Part shown: in pieces, positions 43,988-52,452 of the stretch
Layout: each line of letters opens with the position of its first letter
How positions within the stretch are numbered: position 1 is the stretch's first letter
Assembly (NCBI GenBank): GCA_963711375.1
Contig: CAVQDV010000005.1
Span: 248,001 to 312,000 of the forward strand
Source: CAVQDV01 sp963711375
GTDB taxonomy: Bacteria > Pseudomonadota > Gammaproteobacteria > Coxiellales > Coxiellaceae
Reading direction: 5' to 3'
Length of the DNA stretch: 64,000 bases
The notes under the pieces: generated by a model
What the model saw: the letters and a program-made list of their open reading frames with translations, nothing else
Database searches by the model: none
Told to the model about the DNA's origin: nothing
Translations under genes and position numbers: made by a program

Positions 43988-44311
43988 ATGTTTAAATTTC
44001 GTCTAATTCTGGCTTCCCTAGCACTTCTCACCGCCCAACAGGTTTTTGCAGAGGCACCCGCTACGGATTTGACAACCGATGCTAGGCCCTGCTTTACTGT
44101 CGCCAAGGCGTGCAAAGCCGCTGGATTCGTCAGAAAAGGAGAGGACAATAAGAGATTCTGGAAAAATTGTTTTCGACCAATCCTTTTAGGCCAAACTGTA
44201 AACGGCGTAAAGGTTGATCCCTCCGCCGTTAAAGCTTGCCGCGAAGCCAAAGTCAATAAAATAAAGCAAGAACTAAAAGATCTGCAGGCAGTTCGGGCGA
44301 ATAATTCATAA
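43988..44311 (+). CDS. Small secreted Cys-containing protein
   Basis: A 107-residue exported protein. ATG 43988 follows ACAGGAGGTTCAA, a strong ribosome site. The signal peptide MFKFRLILASLALLTAQQVFA ends near residue 21. The mature part has four Cys (RPCF, KACKAAGF, KNCFRPIL, KACREAK) spread through helical sequence. The pattern KACKAAGFV-x-GxC-type followed by CxxPIL recurs in hypothetical exported proteins of proteobacteria as I recall. It is unrelated in sequence to the three upstream paralogues. A terminator-like REP copy follows 10 bp after the stop. Confidence 0.75.
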   Translation: MFKFRLILASLALLTAQQVFAEAPATDLTTDARPCFTVAKACKAAGFVRKGEDNKRFWKNCFRPILLGQTVNGVKVDPSAVKACREAKVNKIKQELKDLQAVRANNS

Positions 44312-44321
44312 TTTTGTCAGA

Positions 44322-44343
44322 AGTTCCCGCTAAGGCGGGAACT
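44322..44343. repeat. REP-like palindrome, copy D
   Basis: AGTTCCCGC-TAAG-GCGGGAACT, a 9-bp perfect stem with a 4-base loop, is followed by CCTTCCT. It lies between two convergent genes (stops at 44311 and 44368) and can end transcription in both directions. Confidence 0.8.
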
Positions 44344-44367
44344 CCTTCCTGGTATTAACGCTGGCGT

Positions 44368-45090
44368 TCAAAATTTTTCAGTGTAAGGCCTTAAATCGAT
44401 TTCATGAGTCCACGCCCGTTTATCTTGCCTATGCAGTTGCCAATACGTCTCTGCAATATCTTCAGGGCTGAGAAAAGTGTCGAGCGGTTTATCTGGAAAA
44501 TATTTTAATACCGTGGGAGTTGCTATATAACCATCAATTATGACATGGGCAACATGTATTCCTTGTGGAGCTAATTCCCTAGCCATGGATTGCGATAAGG
44601 CACGTTGTGAAAATTTTCCAACCGCAAAACTAGCCATTTTTGAACTGCCCCGAATTGCTGCCGTAGCCCCCGTAAAAATAATGCTTCCTTTTTGTTTTTG
44701 AAGCATGTGTGGAATCACCTGCTGAGCCGTCAACAACCCACCCAAACAACAAGCTTTCCAAGAGCTAATAAAGTCGGAAGGTGATATTTCACAAATTCCT
44801 TTTAATTCAAATTTACCAGATGCATTGTAAATAAGAACATCACTATGACCATAATTTTCATGTATCCTTTTAAATACCGAAATAATATCATTTTCATCCG
44901 TAACGTCTGCGGATAAAGCTACGACTCTTTGTTTAGTTTCGTCAATTTTCGGAAGCAGAGAGGATAGATGTTCACTGTTTCGAGAAATAACAACGACGTT
45001 AAAATCTTCAGATATAAATTTTTTCGCTATCGCCAAGCCTAAACCTGGACCCACTCCAACAATGACGGCTAAGAATTTTCCATTAAGCAT
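44368..45090 (-). CDS. SDR-family protein lacking the catalytic Tyr
   Basis: A 240-residue Rossmann protein with VGVGPGLGLAIAKKF (cofactor loop), DVTDENDI and YNASGKFELK. Where classical SDRs have Y-x3-K, this has SFAVGKFSQRAL (F-x3-K), followed by MARELAPQGIHVAHVIIDG. Relatives with this HVAHVIIDG tail often also lack the Tyr, so a non-redox or altered role is likely. I use ATG 45090 (GAAGGAAGTCGAT before it) rather than the longer reading from 45132. It lies between the convergent REP copy D and the aconitase gene. Confidence 0.85.
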   Translation of the reverse strand: MLNGKFLAVIVGVGPGLGLAIAKKFISEDFNVVVISRNSEHLSSLLPKIDETKQRVVALSADVTDENDIISVFKRIHENYGHSDVLIYNASGKFELKGICEISPSDFISSWKACCLGGLLTAQQVIPHMLQKQKGSIIFTGATAAIRGSSKMASFAVGKFSQRALSQSMARELAPQGIHVAHVIIDGYIATPTVLKYFPDKPLDTFLSPEDIAETYWQLHRQDKRAWTHEIDLRPYTEKF

Positions 45091-45127
45091 ATCGACTTCC
45101 TTCAATGGGTTAAAATGTAATAAATAC

Positions 45128-45145
45128 AGCAATTCCCGCTAAAGC
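45128..45145. repeat. REP-like palindrome, half copy
   Basis: AGCAATTCCCGCTAAAGC at 45128-45145 matches one arm and centre; the other arm has decayed (AGAAGCGG). It lies 9 bp after the aconitase stop on the minus strand side. Confidence 0.65.
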
Positions 45146-45153
45146 AGAAGCGG

Positions 45154-47124
45154 TCAAACTCCTTTTGATGCCTTAGTGGGCTCGTGGTTTTTGACCCAAT
45201 TAATCAAACCGCCCTCTTCCAGAATTTCAATTTGGCGTTTTGACAAGTGATGCTGCAATTTTATCTCGGCTGACTCCCCTTCTATTTTTGCCATAAGGTA
45301 TTGACTATTTTTAATATTTTTTATCACATCGTTAACAATAATGATTTTCTCTTTTTCAAATTTTTTATAATCTTCTGGATTAACAAAGGTCATCGGCAGA
45401 ACGCCAAAATTAATTAAATTTTCCCAGTGAATTCGAGCAAAACTTTTAACAAGCGCCAGCTGTAAGCCTAAATAACGTGGCGCGAGTGCTGCATGTTCTC
45501 GACTTGAACCTTGCCCATAATTTTCACCTCCAATAATAACGTGCTGCTGTCCAGTTTTCTGCAGCGCCTTTGCACGGCTGGCATACGATTCATCAACATT
45601 ATTGAAAACAAATTCACTAATTTTTGGAATATTACTGCGATAAGGTAATACACGCACACCGGCAGGAAGAATTTCATCGGTTGAGATATTATCACCAACC
45701 TTCAATAATACCGTTAATTTCAGATCTTTTGGTAAAGGTAATAATTCAGGAATAGAAACAATGTTAGGTCCTTTCACTAACTTCACCTTTCGAGAAGCCT
45801 CCAAAAGTAAAGGAGCTTGCATAATTTCATTATTCAAAATTCTTTTCTTTGGCTTTTTAATTTTTGGATAATCCATCCCTAATTCACGCGGATCGGTGAT
45901 TACGCCGTTGAGGGCTGAGGCTGTCGCAATTTCTGGACTACACAAATAAACACTGTCTTCTTTCGTGCCAGAACGACCTGGGAAATTTCGCGGAACTGTA
46001 CGCAAACTATTTCGGCCCGTTGCTGGTGCTTGCCCCATTCCGATGCAACCATTACATCCTGTTTGATGAATTCGCGCCCCGGAGTGAATTAAATTCGCTA
46101 ATAATCCATCTTGAGTAAGCTGCTCTAAAATATTTCGCGAAGTAGGATTAATATCAAAAGAAACATTTTGATTAATATGCTTACCTTTGACCATTAAAGC
46201 GGAAATAGCAAAATCGCGATAACCAGGATTCGCCGATGACCCTATATAAGCTTGATATAAATCGCGCCCTTTTACTTCGGAAATCGGAACCACATTTCCT
46301 GGGCTAGAGGGTGTTGCAATAAGTGGCTCTAATTTAGCAAGATCAATCAATTCTGTAATATCGTATTTGACGCCTTTATCAGCTGATAATTCTACCCAGT
46401 CTTCCGCACGTCCATTTAATTCTAAAAATTTCAATGTAACTCGATCGGAGGGAAACACCGTGCCAGTTGCACCTAATTCTGCTCCCATATTCGCAATGAC
46501 ATGTCTGTCCCAAAGATCTAAATATTTAAGACCAGGCCCATAATATTCAATGACACAATTAACAGCCCCTTTTACGCCTCGACGACGTAGCATTTCTAAA
46601 ATAATATCTTTTGCGCTCACCCAATTGGGTAATTTTCCAGTGAGCTTTACACCCAAAATTTTCGGCATTTTCACATAAAAGGGATGCCCAGCCATGGCCA
46701 TCGCCACTTCTAATCCACCCGCGCCCATTGCTAACATTCCTAGAGCCCCAGCGGCACAGGTATGGCTATCAGAACCTACCATAATTTTCCCGGGTTTTCC
46801 GAAAAATTCCATGTGTAGCGGATGACTTACCCCATTGCCGGCAGGACTAAACCATACGCCGAACCTTTCTGCAGCACTTTTTAAAAAAAGATGATCGTCT
46901 GCATTTTTATAATCCTCTTGAATAAGATTATGGTCAACGTATTGCGCGGATAATTCAGTTTTTACACGATCAATGCCCATGGCTTCCAGCTCAAGCATAA
47001 CAAGCGTCCCAGTGGCATCCTGACAAAGCGTTTGATCGATTTTAAGAGAAATTTCCTCACCCGGAATCATCTGACCTTCTAGAAGATGAGATTGAATCAG
47101 TTTTTGTGCAACGTTCATGGGCAT
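45154..47124 (-). CDS. Aconitate hydratase, Aquifex/LeuCD-like type
   Basis: A 656-residue aconitase converting citrate to isocitrate in the TCA cycle, with a [4Fe-4S] cluster. It is shorter than AcnA/AcnB (about 890/865) and fits the compact bacterial type. Motifs are VGSDSHTCAAGALGML, the cluster Cys in HQTGCNGCIGMGQAP, SFDINPTSRNILEQL, and the C-terminal swivel with GENYGQGSSREHAALAPRYL. No LeuC/LeuD split is present, and homoaconitase or 3-isopropylmalate use seems less likely. The start may be M1 or M3 (MPMNVAQ). Confidence 0.9.
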   Translation of the reverse strand: MPMNVAQKLIQSHLLEGQMIPGEEISLKIDQTLCQDATGTLVMLELEAMGIDRVKTELSAQYVDHNLIQEDYKNADDHLFLKSAAERFGVWFSPAGNGVSHPLHMEFFGKPGKIMVGSDSHTCAAGALGMLAMGAGGLEVAMAMAGHPFYVKMPKILGVKLTGKLPNWVSAKDIILEMLRRRGVKGAVNCVIEYYGPGLKYLDLWDRHVIANMGAELGATGTVFPSDRVTLKFLELNGRAEDWVELSADKGVKYDITELIDLAKLEPLIATPSSPGNVVPISEVKGRDLYQAYIGSSANPGYRDFAISALMVKGKHINQNVSFDINPTSRNILEQLTQDGLLANLIHSGARIHQTGCNGCIGMGQAPATGRNSLRTVPRNFPGRSGTKEDSVYLCSPEIATASALNGVITDPRELGMDYPKIKKPKKRILNNEIMQAPLLLEASRKVKLVKGPNIVSIPELLPLPKDLKLTVLLKVGDNISTDEILPAGVRVLPYRSNIPKISEFVFNNVDESYASRAKALQKTGQQHVIIGGENYGQGSSREHAALAPRYLGLQLALVKSFARIHWENLINFGVLPMTFVNPEDYKKFEKEKIIIVNDVIKNIKNSQYLMAKIEGESAEIKLQHHLSKRQIEILEEGGLINWVKNHEPTKASKGV

Positions 47125-47198
47125 GATTTGACTCCTAAAAAAATTGAAGATTGCCTAGAAAATCCATTTTCTTTGTTTCTGAATTCTTATATTACCAC

Positions 47199-47223
47199 AG
47201 CAATTCCCGCTTTAGCGAGTTGC
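47199..47223. repeat. REP-like palindrome, degenerate copy beside IS110
   Basis: AGCAATTCCCGCTTTAGCG is intact, but the right arm reads AGTTGCT instead of GGAATTGCT. It lies 83 bp before the IS110 transposase start. IS110-family elements are known to insert in REP palindromes in Pseudomonas, so this copy may be the damaged target. Confidence 0.7.
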
Positions 47224-47305
47224 TATGTTGCATTAGAGGATACCCCAAGAGAATCCCTCCGAGTAAACTTCGATTACTTTCAAACAACCAACAAGGAGAG
47301 AGCTC

Positions 47306-48406
47306 ATGGGGAAATACGATTATACTGGAAAAACGGTTTATATTGGCATAGACGTACACAAAAAAACCTACGCCTGTGTTAGTGTTTGCGAAGGTGAGGT
47401 GATGAAAAAAGACACAATGCCGGCTGATCCTACAGCTTTGATTAATTATATTCGAAACTGTTTTGGAAATGCTCAAATTGAATCGGCTTATGAGGCAGGT
47501 TTTTCAGGCTTCCATCTCCATCGAGAGTTGGTGAAGGTGGGGATTAAAAATTTGGTTGTGCATCCTGGTTCGATAGAGGTAGCCACAAGAGATCGTGTAA
47601 AAACCGATAAACGGGACGCAAAAAAAATAGCCATACAACTGGCTGCTGGCCGTTTAAAAAGTATTTATATTCCTAGCCTAGAACAAGAGGCAAAACGCAG
47701 CGCTTCTCGACTGAGAAATAATATTGTTAAGCTTCGACATCAAGTGGGTCAAAAAATTAAAGGATTATTATTTACGCAGGGCTTAATTAAAATGGATGAT
47801 GATACGGTATTATGTAAAACGTGGCTTAATAAGAAAACAGTCGAAGTAAAGGAATTGAATTATCCAATGGGATATTATTACACATTGAAGCATTATGCGG
47901 ATCAGTGGTTACTGTTCACAGAAGATTTAAAAAAAATAGAACGTGAATTATTGGAAATGCAAACAGGTAAGGAAAAAGCGCTTTTATCTATTTACAAGAG
48001 TGCGCCGGGAGTCGGAGATATCACGGCATTAAAATTAAAAGATGAGCTTGGGGATATGAAACAATTCACAAACGAAAAAAAGTTATTTAATTACTTGGGA
48101 TTTACGCCCGTTGAATATTCGTCTGGCGAACATATTCGACAAGGGCATATGAGCCGACAGGGACGAGCGGTGCTTCGCCATATGCTGGTTGAGTCGGCAT
48201 GGGTTGCTATTAAACAAGATCCAGCGTTATTGGAGGCGTACAACCGCATTGCCAGTACTAGAGGAGGCAAGAGGGCCATTGTGGCGGTGGCCAGAAAACT
48301 GGCGGGTAGGTTAAGATCCTGTGTTCAACAGGGTGTGCTATATGAAATAAAACCCTTGCAAGTAAAAGAAGCTGATGCTAACAATTACGATTGCGTGACC
48401 TCGTAG
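47306..48406 (+). mobile_element. IS110-family transposase (intact)
   Basis: A 366-residue DEDD transposase. The N-terminal RuvC-like part has YIGIDVHKKTY (first Asp), SAYEAGFSGFHLH (Glu) and RVKTDKRDAKKIA (D...D). The C-terminal Transposase_20 domain has SAPGVGDITALKLKDELGD and RQGHMSRQGRAVLRHMLVES, with the Ser characteristic of the family. ATG 47306 follows AACAAGGAGAGAGCTC. These elements lack ordinary terminal inverted repeats and encode a structured guide ('bridge') RNA in a non-coding end. The non-coding stretches 47224-47305 and 48407-48560 are where one would sit. The frame is intact. Confidence 0.9.
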
Positions 48407-48414
48407 CAATTCGT

Positions 48415-48446
48415 GTAGCCTCTTACAATTGTAAGAGTGGCTACGT
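48415..48446. repeat. Hairpin just after the IS110 transposase
   Basis: GTAGCC-TCTTAC-AATT-GTAAGA-GTGGCTAC folds with one bulge into a stem of about 12 bp, starting 9 bp after the transposase stop. It may be the IS terminator or part of a structured end RNA. In the rest of the 48407-48889 gap I see only low-quality short frames. Confidence 0.55.
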
Positions 48447-48889
48447 TACCGAGTTTGGGGCACGCGCTTTTATAAATCGAACGGACAACTTGTGCGTATT
48501 TCTACGGAAATAACCACGAATAGCAGATTGGCCTATAAAGGTTTTTTAATAACGTTGTCGATGTATATGGCGTCAAGGTGAGTAATCAGGGGTGGTATAT
48601 AGCCTGTTATCCGCATTGGATTTAACAGGGCGGGATTTTTTTGCAGTTTTGCTTGACAATGCACATAGCGGAACTCCTGATATTACCATTGATTCAGGAT
48701 AAAAATAAATTTGCTTGACCCACCTACACCCGATACACACTTTTGGGTATTGAAATGGACCTATTGCATTATTACAAGAAACATTTTCCACAGTAAAAAT
48801 TCGTTTATTTTGTTCTTAAGAATGTTAATATATAAATAATAGACGGATTTTCAGCACAAAAGGGTGATCATAAGGAGTGATTTTAATTT

Positions 48890-50005
48890 ATGAAAATATT
48901 GCCCTTTAAACTATCTCCAGTTGCAAGCATTGGTATTGAGCTCGAATTTCAAATCATCAATCCAGCTACATTTGAATTGGCATCCCGCGCGAAAGATTTA
49001 ATACGAAATATAAAAAACAGCGAGTATAACGCTCTAATAAAGCCAGAAACTACTCAAAGCATGATTGAAATTAACTCTTCCCCGCACCATTCAATAGGAG
49101 AATTGTTAACGGAACTTCTGTCCCTCCATACTTTTTTATACCAGCAGGCGAGTAATGTGGATATCTCAATTTGTGGCGGTGGAACACACCCCTTCCAAAC
49201 ATGGACCATGCAAAAAATATTTCCAACTCGCCGATACAAAAATCTTTCACACAAATATCGATTTTTAATGAAACGTTCAACGGTTTTTGGCCAACACATT
49301 CATGTTGGGTGCGCCAATGGAGATGATTCTATTTACCTTACTCATGCGCTGGCAAAATATGTCCCGCATTTTATTGCCATATGTGCATCCTCTCCTTTTT
49401 ATCAGGGCATCGATACCGGATTTTTTTCATCTCGGTCCACTGTTTTCAATGCCTTCCCACTCAGCGGAGTTATGCCTTATCTCACGAGTTGGAAGGAATT
49501 TTCACGTTATTTTTATAAATTAAAAAATTTAGGAATTGTCCAGACCATGAAAGATTTTTATTGGGATATTAGACCCAAACCTGAATTTGGCACCGTTGAA
49601 ATTCGAGTGTGCGATACACCATTAACAATTCAAAAATCCGTTATTATTGCCGCCTATATTCAGGCCTTATCAGTTTATTTGCTAAAGGAAAGACCGGTCC
49701 AAATTTCTCAAGATTTATATTATCTTTATCCATATAATCGATTTCAGGCAAGTCGATATGGTTTTGACGCTCACTTATTCGATTATCATTTATCGAAAAC
49801 CGAGTTAATCGTAACGGATATACTCAATACTATCAAAAAAATAGAGCCATATGCTAATTCGCTTAATACTATGAGCTATATATCCCAGCTTACCGATAAT
49901 ATAACCAATAAAAAAACGGACGCGACAACGCTTAGAAAAATCCTAAATGAGGTGGGCTCACTTCAAAAGGTCGTCGCTGAACAATGTTTAATGTGGTTAC
50001 CATAA
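48890..50005 (+). CDS. GCS2/YbdK-like carboxylate-amine ligase
   Basis: A 371-residue ATP-grasp-like ligase of the glutamate-cysteine ligase type 2 family. Motifs are SIGIELEFQI (residues 13-22), KPETTQSMIEINSSPH, ICGGGTHPF, FGQHIHVGC and YWDIRPKPEFGTVEIRVCD. YbdK makes gamma-glutamylcysteine weakly; EgtA in mycobacteria makes it for ergothioneine. The substrate here is unknown. ATG 48890 follows ATAAGGAGTGATTTTAATTT. It starts a three-gene run with a cNMP-binding-fold protein 18 bp later and a class II amidotransferase. Confidence 0.85.
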   Translation: MKILPFKLSPVASIGIELEFQIINPATFELASRAKDLIRNIKNSEYNALIKPETTQSMIEINSSPHHSIGELLTELLSLHTFLYQQASNVDISICGGGTHPFQTWTMQKIFPTRRYKNLSHKYRFLMKRSTVFGQHIHVGCANGDDSIYLTHALAKYVPHFIAICASSPFYQGIDTGFFSSRSTVFNAFPLSGVMPYLTSWKEFSRYFYKLKNLGIVQTMKDFYWDIRPKPEFGTVEIRVCDTPLTIQKSVIIAAYIQALSVYLLKERPVQISQDLYYLYPYNRFQASRYGFDAHLFDYHLSKTELIVTDILNTIKKIEPYANSLNTMSYISQLTDNITNKKTDATTLRKILNEVGSLQKVVAEQCLMWLP

Positions 50006-50022
50006 GACTACAGGAGTTTAGC

Positions 50023-51027
50023 ATGTTGAATTCAGTGCTCAGTGAATCACTACAGAATACTGTTTTGAACGCTTATTTAGAGCGGAAAGAACTGGAGATG
50101 ATTGCAGCTTTTGGTAAAATTTTCCAATATTCAGTTGGAGATACCATATTACTACAAGGTAAACACTCAAATGGGATCTATGTTCTTATCGAAGGGCGGG
50201 TAAGTAAGATCGCCAAAAGGATGGGGGATGGCGAGTTAAAGCTTGAAACGCTCGGTCCGGGCAGTTTTTTCGGCGAAATCAGTTTCTTTGAAAAAATTCC
50301 AAATCCCACTTCAACTATTGCTGAAATGCCGACAAAATGCCTATTTATTAAATCGAGTTATTTTGATCTACTCTCGGAAAATTCTCCTGAAATGAAATTC
50401 AAATTATTTGATGTAATCAGCAAACAAGTCATTATCAGATTAACAAAATTGCATGATAAAATTGTGAAATTTATTTCCCAAACTGACATGTCTGCCCCAT
50501 CCCTAGTAACACAAATTAAAAGCGCATTCAAAAAACCTGCAGATTTTTCTTTGGAAAAATCAGATTTTAGCATGGCTAATTTAATAAAACTCCCATTCTT
50601 TTCTATTTTTACAAATGAAGAAATAACCGAATTAGTCAAGCATTCACATTTGCTAAAAGCCCCAAGAGGCTGTCCATTAATACATGAAAAAGATGCTAGC
50701 CCATCTTGCTTTATTGTTGTGCAAGGCGCTATTCAATCGAGCATTTCGGCTCACAAAAAAATTGCAAAATTATCGGTAATTGGCCCAATGACTCTTTTTG
50801 CTAGCATGGCTTGCGTTGATAAAAATTCCCTTTTTACAATCAGTTTTTCTACTCGCGAGCCAGCAATTTTTCTGAAATTTACTGAATCGGATCTTGTTTT
50901 TTTTCAAACCAAGCATCCTCTCATTTGGTACAAATTGTTTTCCTTAATATCCAGATCATTCGTTGCACTGCTAAAATCGGTGAATAAACTGGACATTCGA
51001 TTAAACATAGAAAAATATAATAGGTAA
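50023..51027 (+). CDS. Protein with two cyclic-nucleotide-binding-like domains
   Basis: A 334-residue soluble protein with no DNA-binding domain. The first cNMP fold (about residues 17-145) has VGDTILLQGKHSNGIYVLIE and the phosphate cassette GSFFGEISFFEKIPNPTSTI. The Arg that grips the phosphate in CRP is missing (NPTS instead of R-T/S). The second fold (about 185-320) keeps CFIVVQGAIQ but no cassette. Ligand binding is therefore doubtful, and it may act as a scaffold. I choose ATG 50023 (ACAGGAGTTTAGC before it) over the frame from 49984. It lies between the ligase and the amidotransferase genes. Confidence 0.75.
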   Translation: MLNSVLSESLQNTVLNAYLERKELEMIAAFGKIFQYSVGDTILLQGKHSNGIYVLIEGRVSKIAKRMGDGELKLETLGPGSFFGEISFFEKIPNPTSTIAEMPTKCLFIKSSYFDLLSENSPEMKFKLFDVISKQVIIRLTKLHDKIVKFISQTDMSAPSLVTQIKSAFKKPADFSLEKSDFSMANLIKLPFFSIFTNEEITELVKHSHLLKAPRGCPLIHEKDASPSCFIVVQGAIQSSISAHKKIAKLSVIGPMTLFASMACVDKNSLFTISFSTREPAIFLKFTESDLVFFQTKHPLIWYKLFSLISRSFVALLKSVNKLDIRLNIEKYNR

Positions 51028-51031
51028 AAAC

Positions 51032-51949
51032 ATGTGCAGAATATTGTCCTATCTCGGATTACCCATTAACGTTGAAGAACTGCTTTATACACCTGACAAT
51101 TCTTTTATTAAGCAGAGCTATCACCCACAATATATGTCAAATTTGCTTAATTTAGCAGGCTTTGGATTTGCAGCCTGGGATAATTTTTCCTACGAACCAA
51201 GGAAGCCCTTTCTTTATAAAACCCCACATCTTCCTTTTTACGATGAAAATTTGAGAAATATAGCCTCGAAAATAGCCCCCCATTGTCTGTTGGCGCATTT
51301 ACGAGGGGTAGCGTATTCCGATAAGCAAATTGTTTCTCAACAAAATGTTCATCCCTTTTTGTTTCCGGGCAGCCACCTGGCTTTAGCGCATAATGGTGCC
51401 CTATACGAGTTCGGGCGTATGAAATATGATTTATTGGAATATATCAGTCCTAATTATAGAGTCGATATTAATGGCACAACAGACAGCGAGTGGATTTATT
51501 CAATTTTTTTATCTCAATTGCCAAATTCAACGGGAAATTATGAAGCCACTGATATTATCAATGCTATTAATGAAACCTTTAAAATTCTCCGCCTCGTTCG
51601 AAAAAAAAATAATATTATGATTAATTCGCCGGTCAATCTTTTCATTAGTAATGGCGAATTTATAGCCGCAACTCGATTTGTGTTGGACTATGGATGGCAA
51701 CCCCTAAATGTCTCTTCATCCTCGCATTTTACCTATCATTCCTTGTGGTACACCTTTGGAAAGAGCTATGGATTTTATGATAACGAGTATAAGATGAAGC
51801 CAAGTCAAACGCCGTCTAGTATCATCATCTCTTCTGAGCCTTTAACGGAAGATACAACAACCTGGTTAGAAGTTCCTGAATACACTATCCTTATCGCCAC
51901 GCTCAAAAATGGGGAAATAAACATTACTTCCCGCGATATTGATGTGTAA
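51032..51949 (+). CDS. Class II glutamine amidotransferase (EgtC/YafJ-like)
   Basis: A 305-residue Ntn-hydrolase. After Met removal Cys2 is the nucleophile (MCRILSYLGLP). Other family pieces are LAGFGFAAWDN, LLAHLRGVAY, QNVHPFLFPG, LALAHNGALYEF and INGTTDSEWIYSIFL. EgtC, the known relative, removes a gamma-glutamyl group; related proteins hydrolyse gamma-glutamyl amides. It starts 5 bp after the cNMP gene. A perfect REP-like hairpin follows 6 bp after the stop. With the ligase it could form a make-and-cut pair for a gamma-glutamyl compound (inference). Confidence 0.85.
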   Translation: MCRILSYLGLPINVEELLYTPDNSFIKQSYHPQYMSNLLNLAGFGFAAWDNFSYEPRKPFLYKTPHLPFYDENLRNIASKIAPHCLLAHLRGVAYSDKQIVSQQNVHPFLFPGSHLALAHNGALYEFGRMKYDLLEYISPNYRVDINGTTDSEWIYSIFLSQLPNSTGNYEATDIINAINETFKILRLVRKKNNIMINSPVNLFISNGEFIAATRFVLDYGWQPLNVSSSSHFTYHSLWYTFGKSYGFYDNEYKMKPSQTPSSIIISSEPLTEDTTTWLEVPEYTILIATLKNGEINITSRDIDV

Positions 51950-51954
51950 TTTGT

Positions 51955-51982
51955 AGCAATTCCCGCTTTAGCGGGAATTGCT
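51955..51982 (+). terminator. REP-like palindrome, copy E (perfect 28 bp)
   Basis: The same 28-bp stem-loop as copies A and C, starting 6 bp after the amidotransferase stop, so it can end the three-gene transcript. It is followed by GATTAATGTTATATG, not a clean T run. Confidence 0.8.
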
Positions 51983-52100
51983 GATTAATGTTATATGTGA
52001 TTTGCAAATTCCCAGGCTGGGATGTGTTTGATTCCATTTTTTTCGGGAAAAGCTACTTCATCAAGGGAGACCACGAATTTTGTCCAAAAATATAAAGCTT

Positions 52101-52137
52101 GCTTTAAATTTTATCAATTTTTTTAGAAATTTAAAGC
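52101..52137. repeat. 11-bp AT-rich inverted repeat
   Basis: GCTTTAAATTT (52101-52111) and AAATTTAAAGC (52127-52137) pair perfectly over 11 bp with a T-rich 15-base loop. It lies in the 51983-52452 gap, which otherwise shows only a possible promoter region and no gene. Confidence 0.45.
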
Positions 52138-52452
52138 TGACTTTACAAATAATGCCCCTCCGAAAAGCATTAACAAGCTGATATCTGAATCAAATAGGAT
52201 AACCATTCAGCATCTTCCCATTTATCACCCGAAATATAGAAAGAAGGCTTTGCCCCCAGATAAGCAGGCCTCTCTGAACATTCCTCAATAAATAAAAAAT
52301 CTGCCATTCTTTGATGCCTGATGCGATAAGGTTTTATTCTCGTGTTTATTACAGATTTGTTACAGAAACAGGTTGCTTTTTCGACTTTCTGGCTATACAT
52401 TGTGTTAAAATTGCTGGTAGACCTACCCTTTAATACTGCGGAGGATGATGTC

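Noticed and set aside
48573..48791. 72-codon minus-strand frame after IS110
   Set aside because: No ribosome site, no recognisable motif, and composition like random frame.
48890..51949. Complete ergothioneine pathway
   Set aside because: Only EgtA-like and EgtC-like types are present; no EgtB or EgtD in the window.
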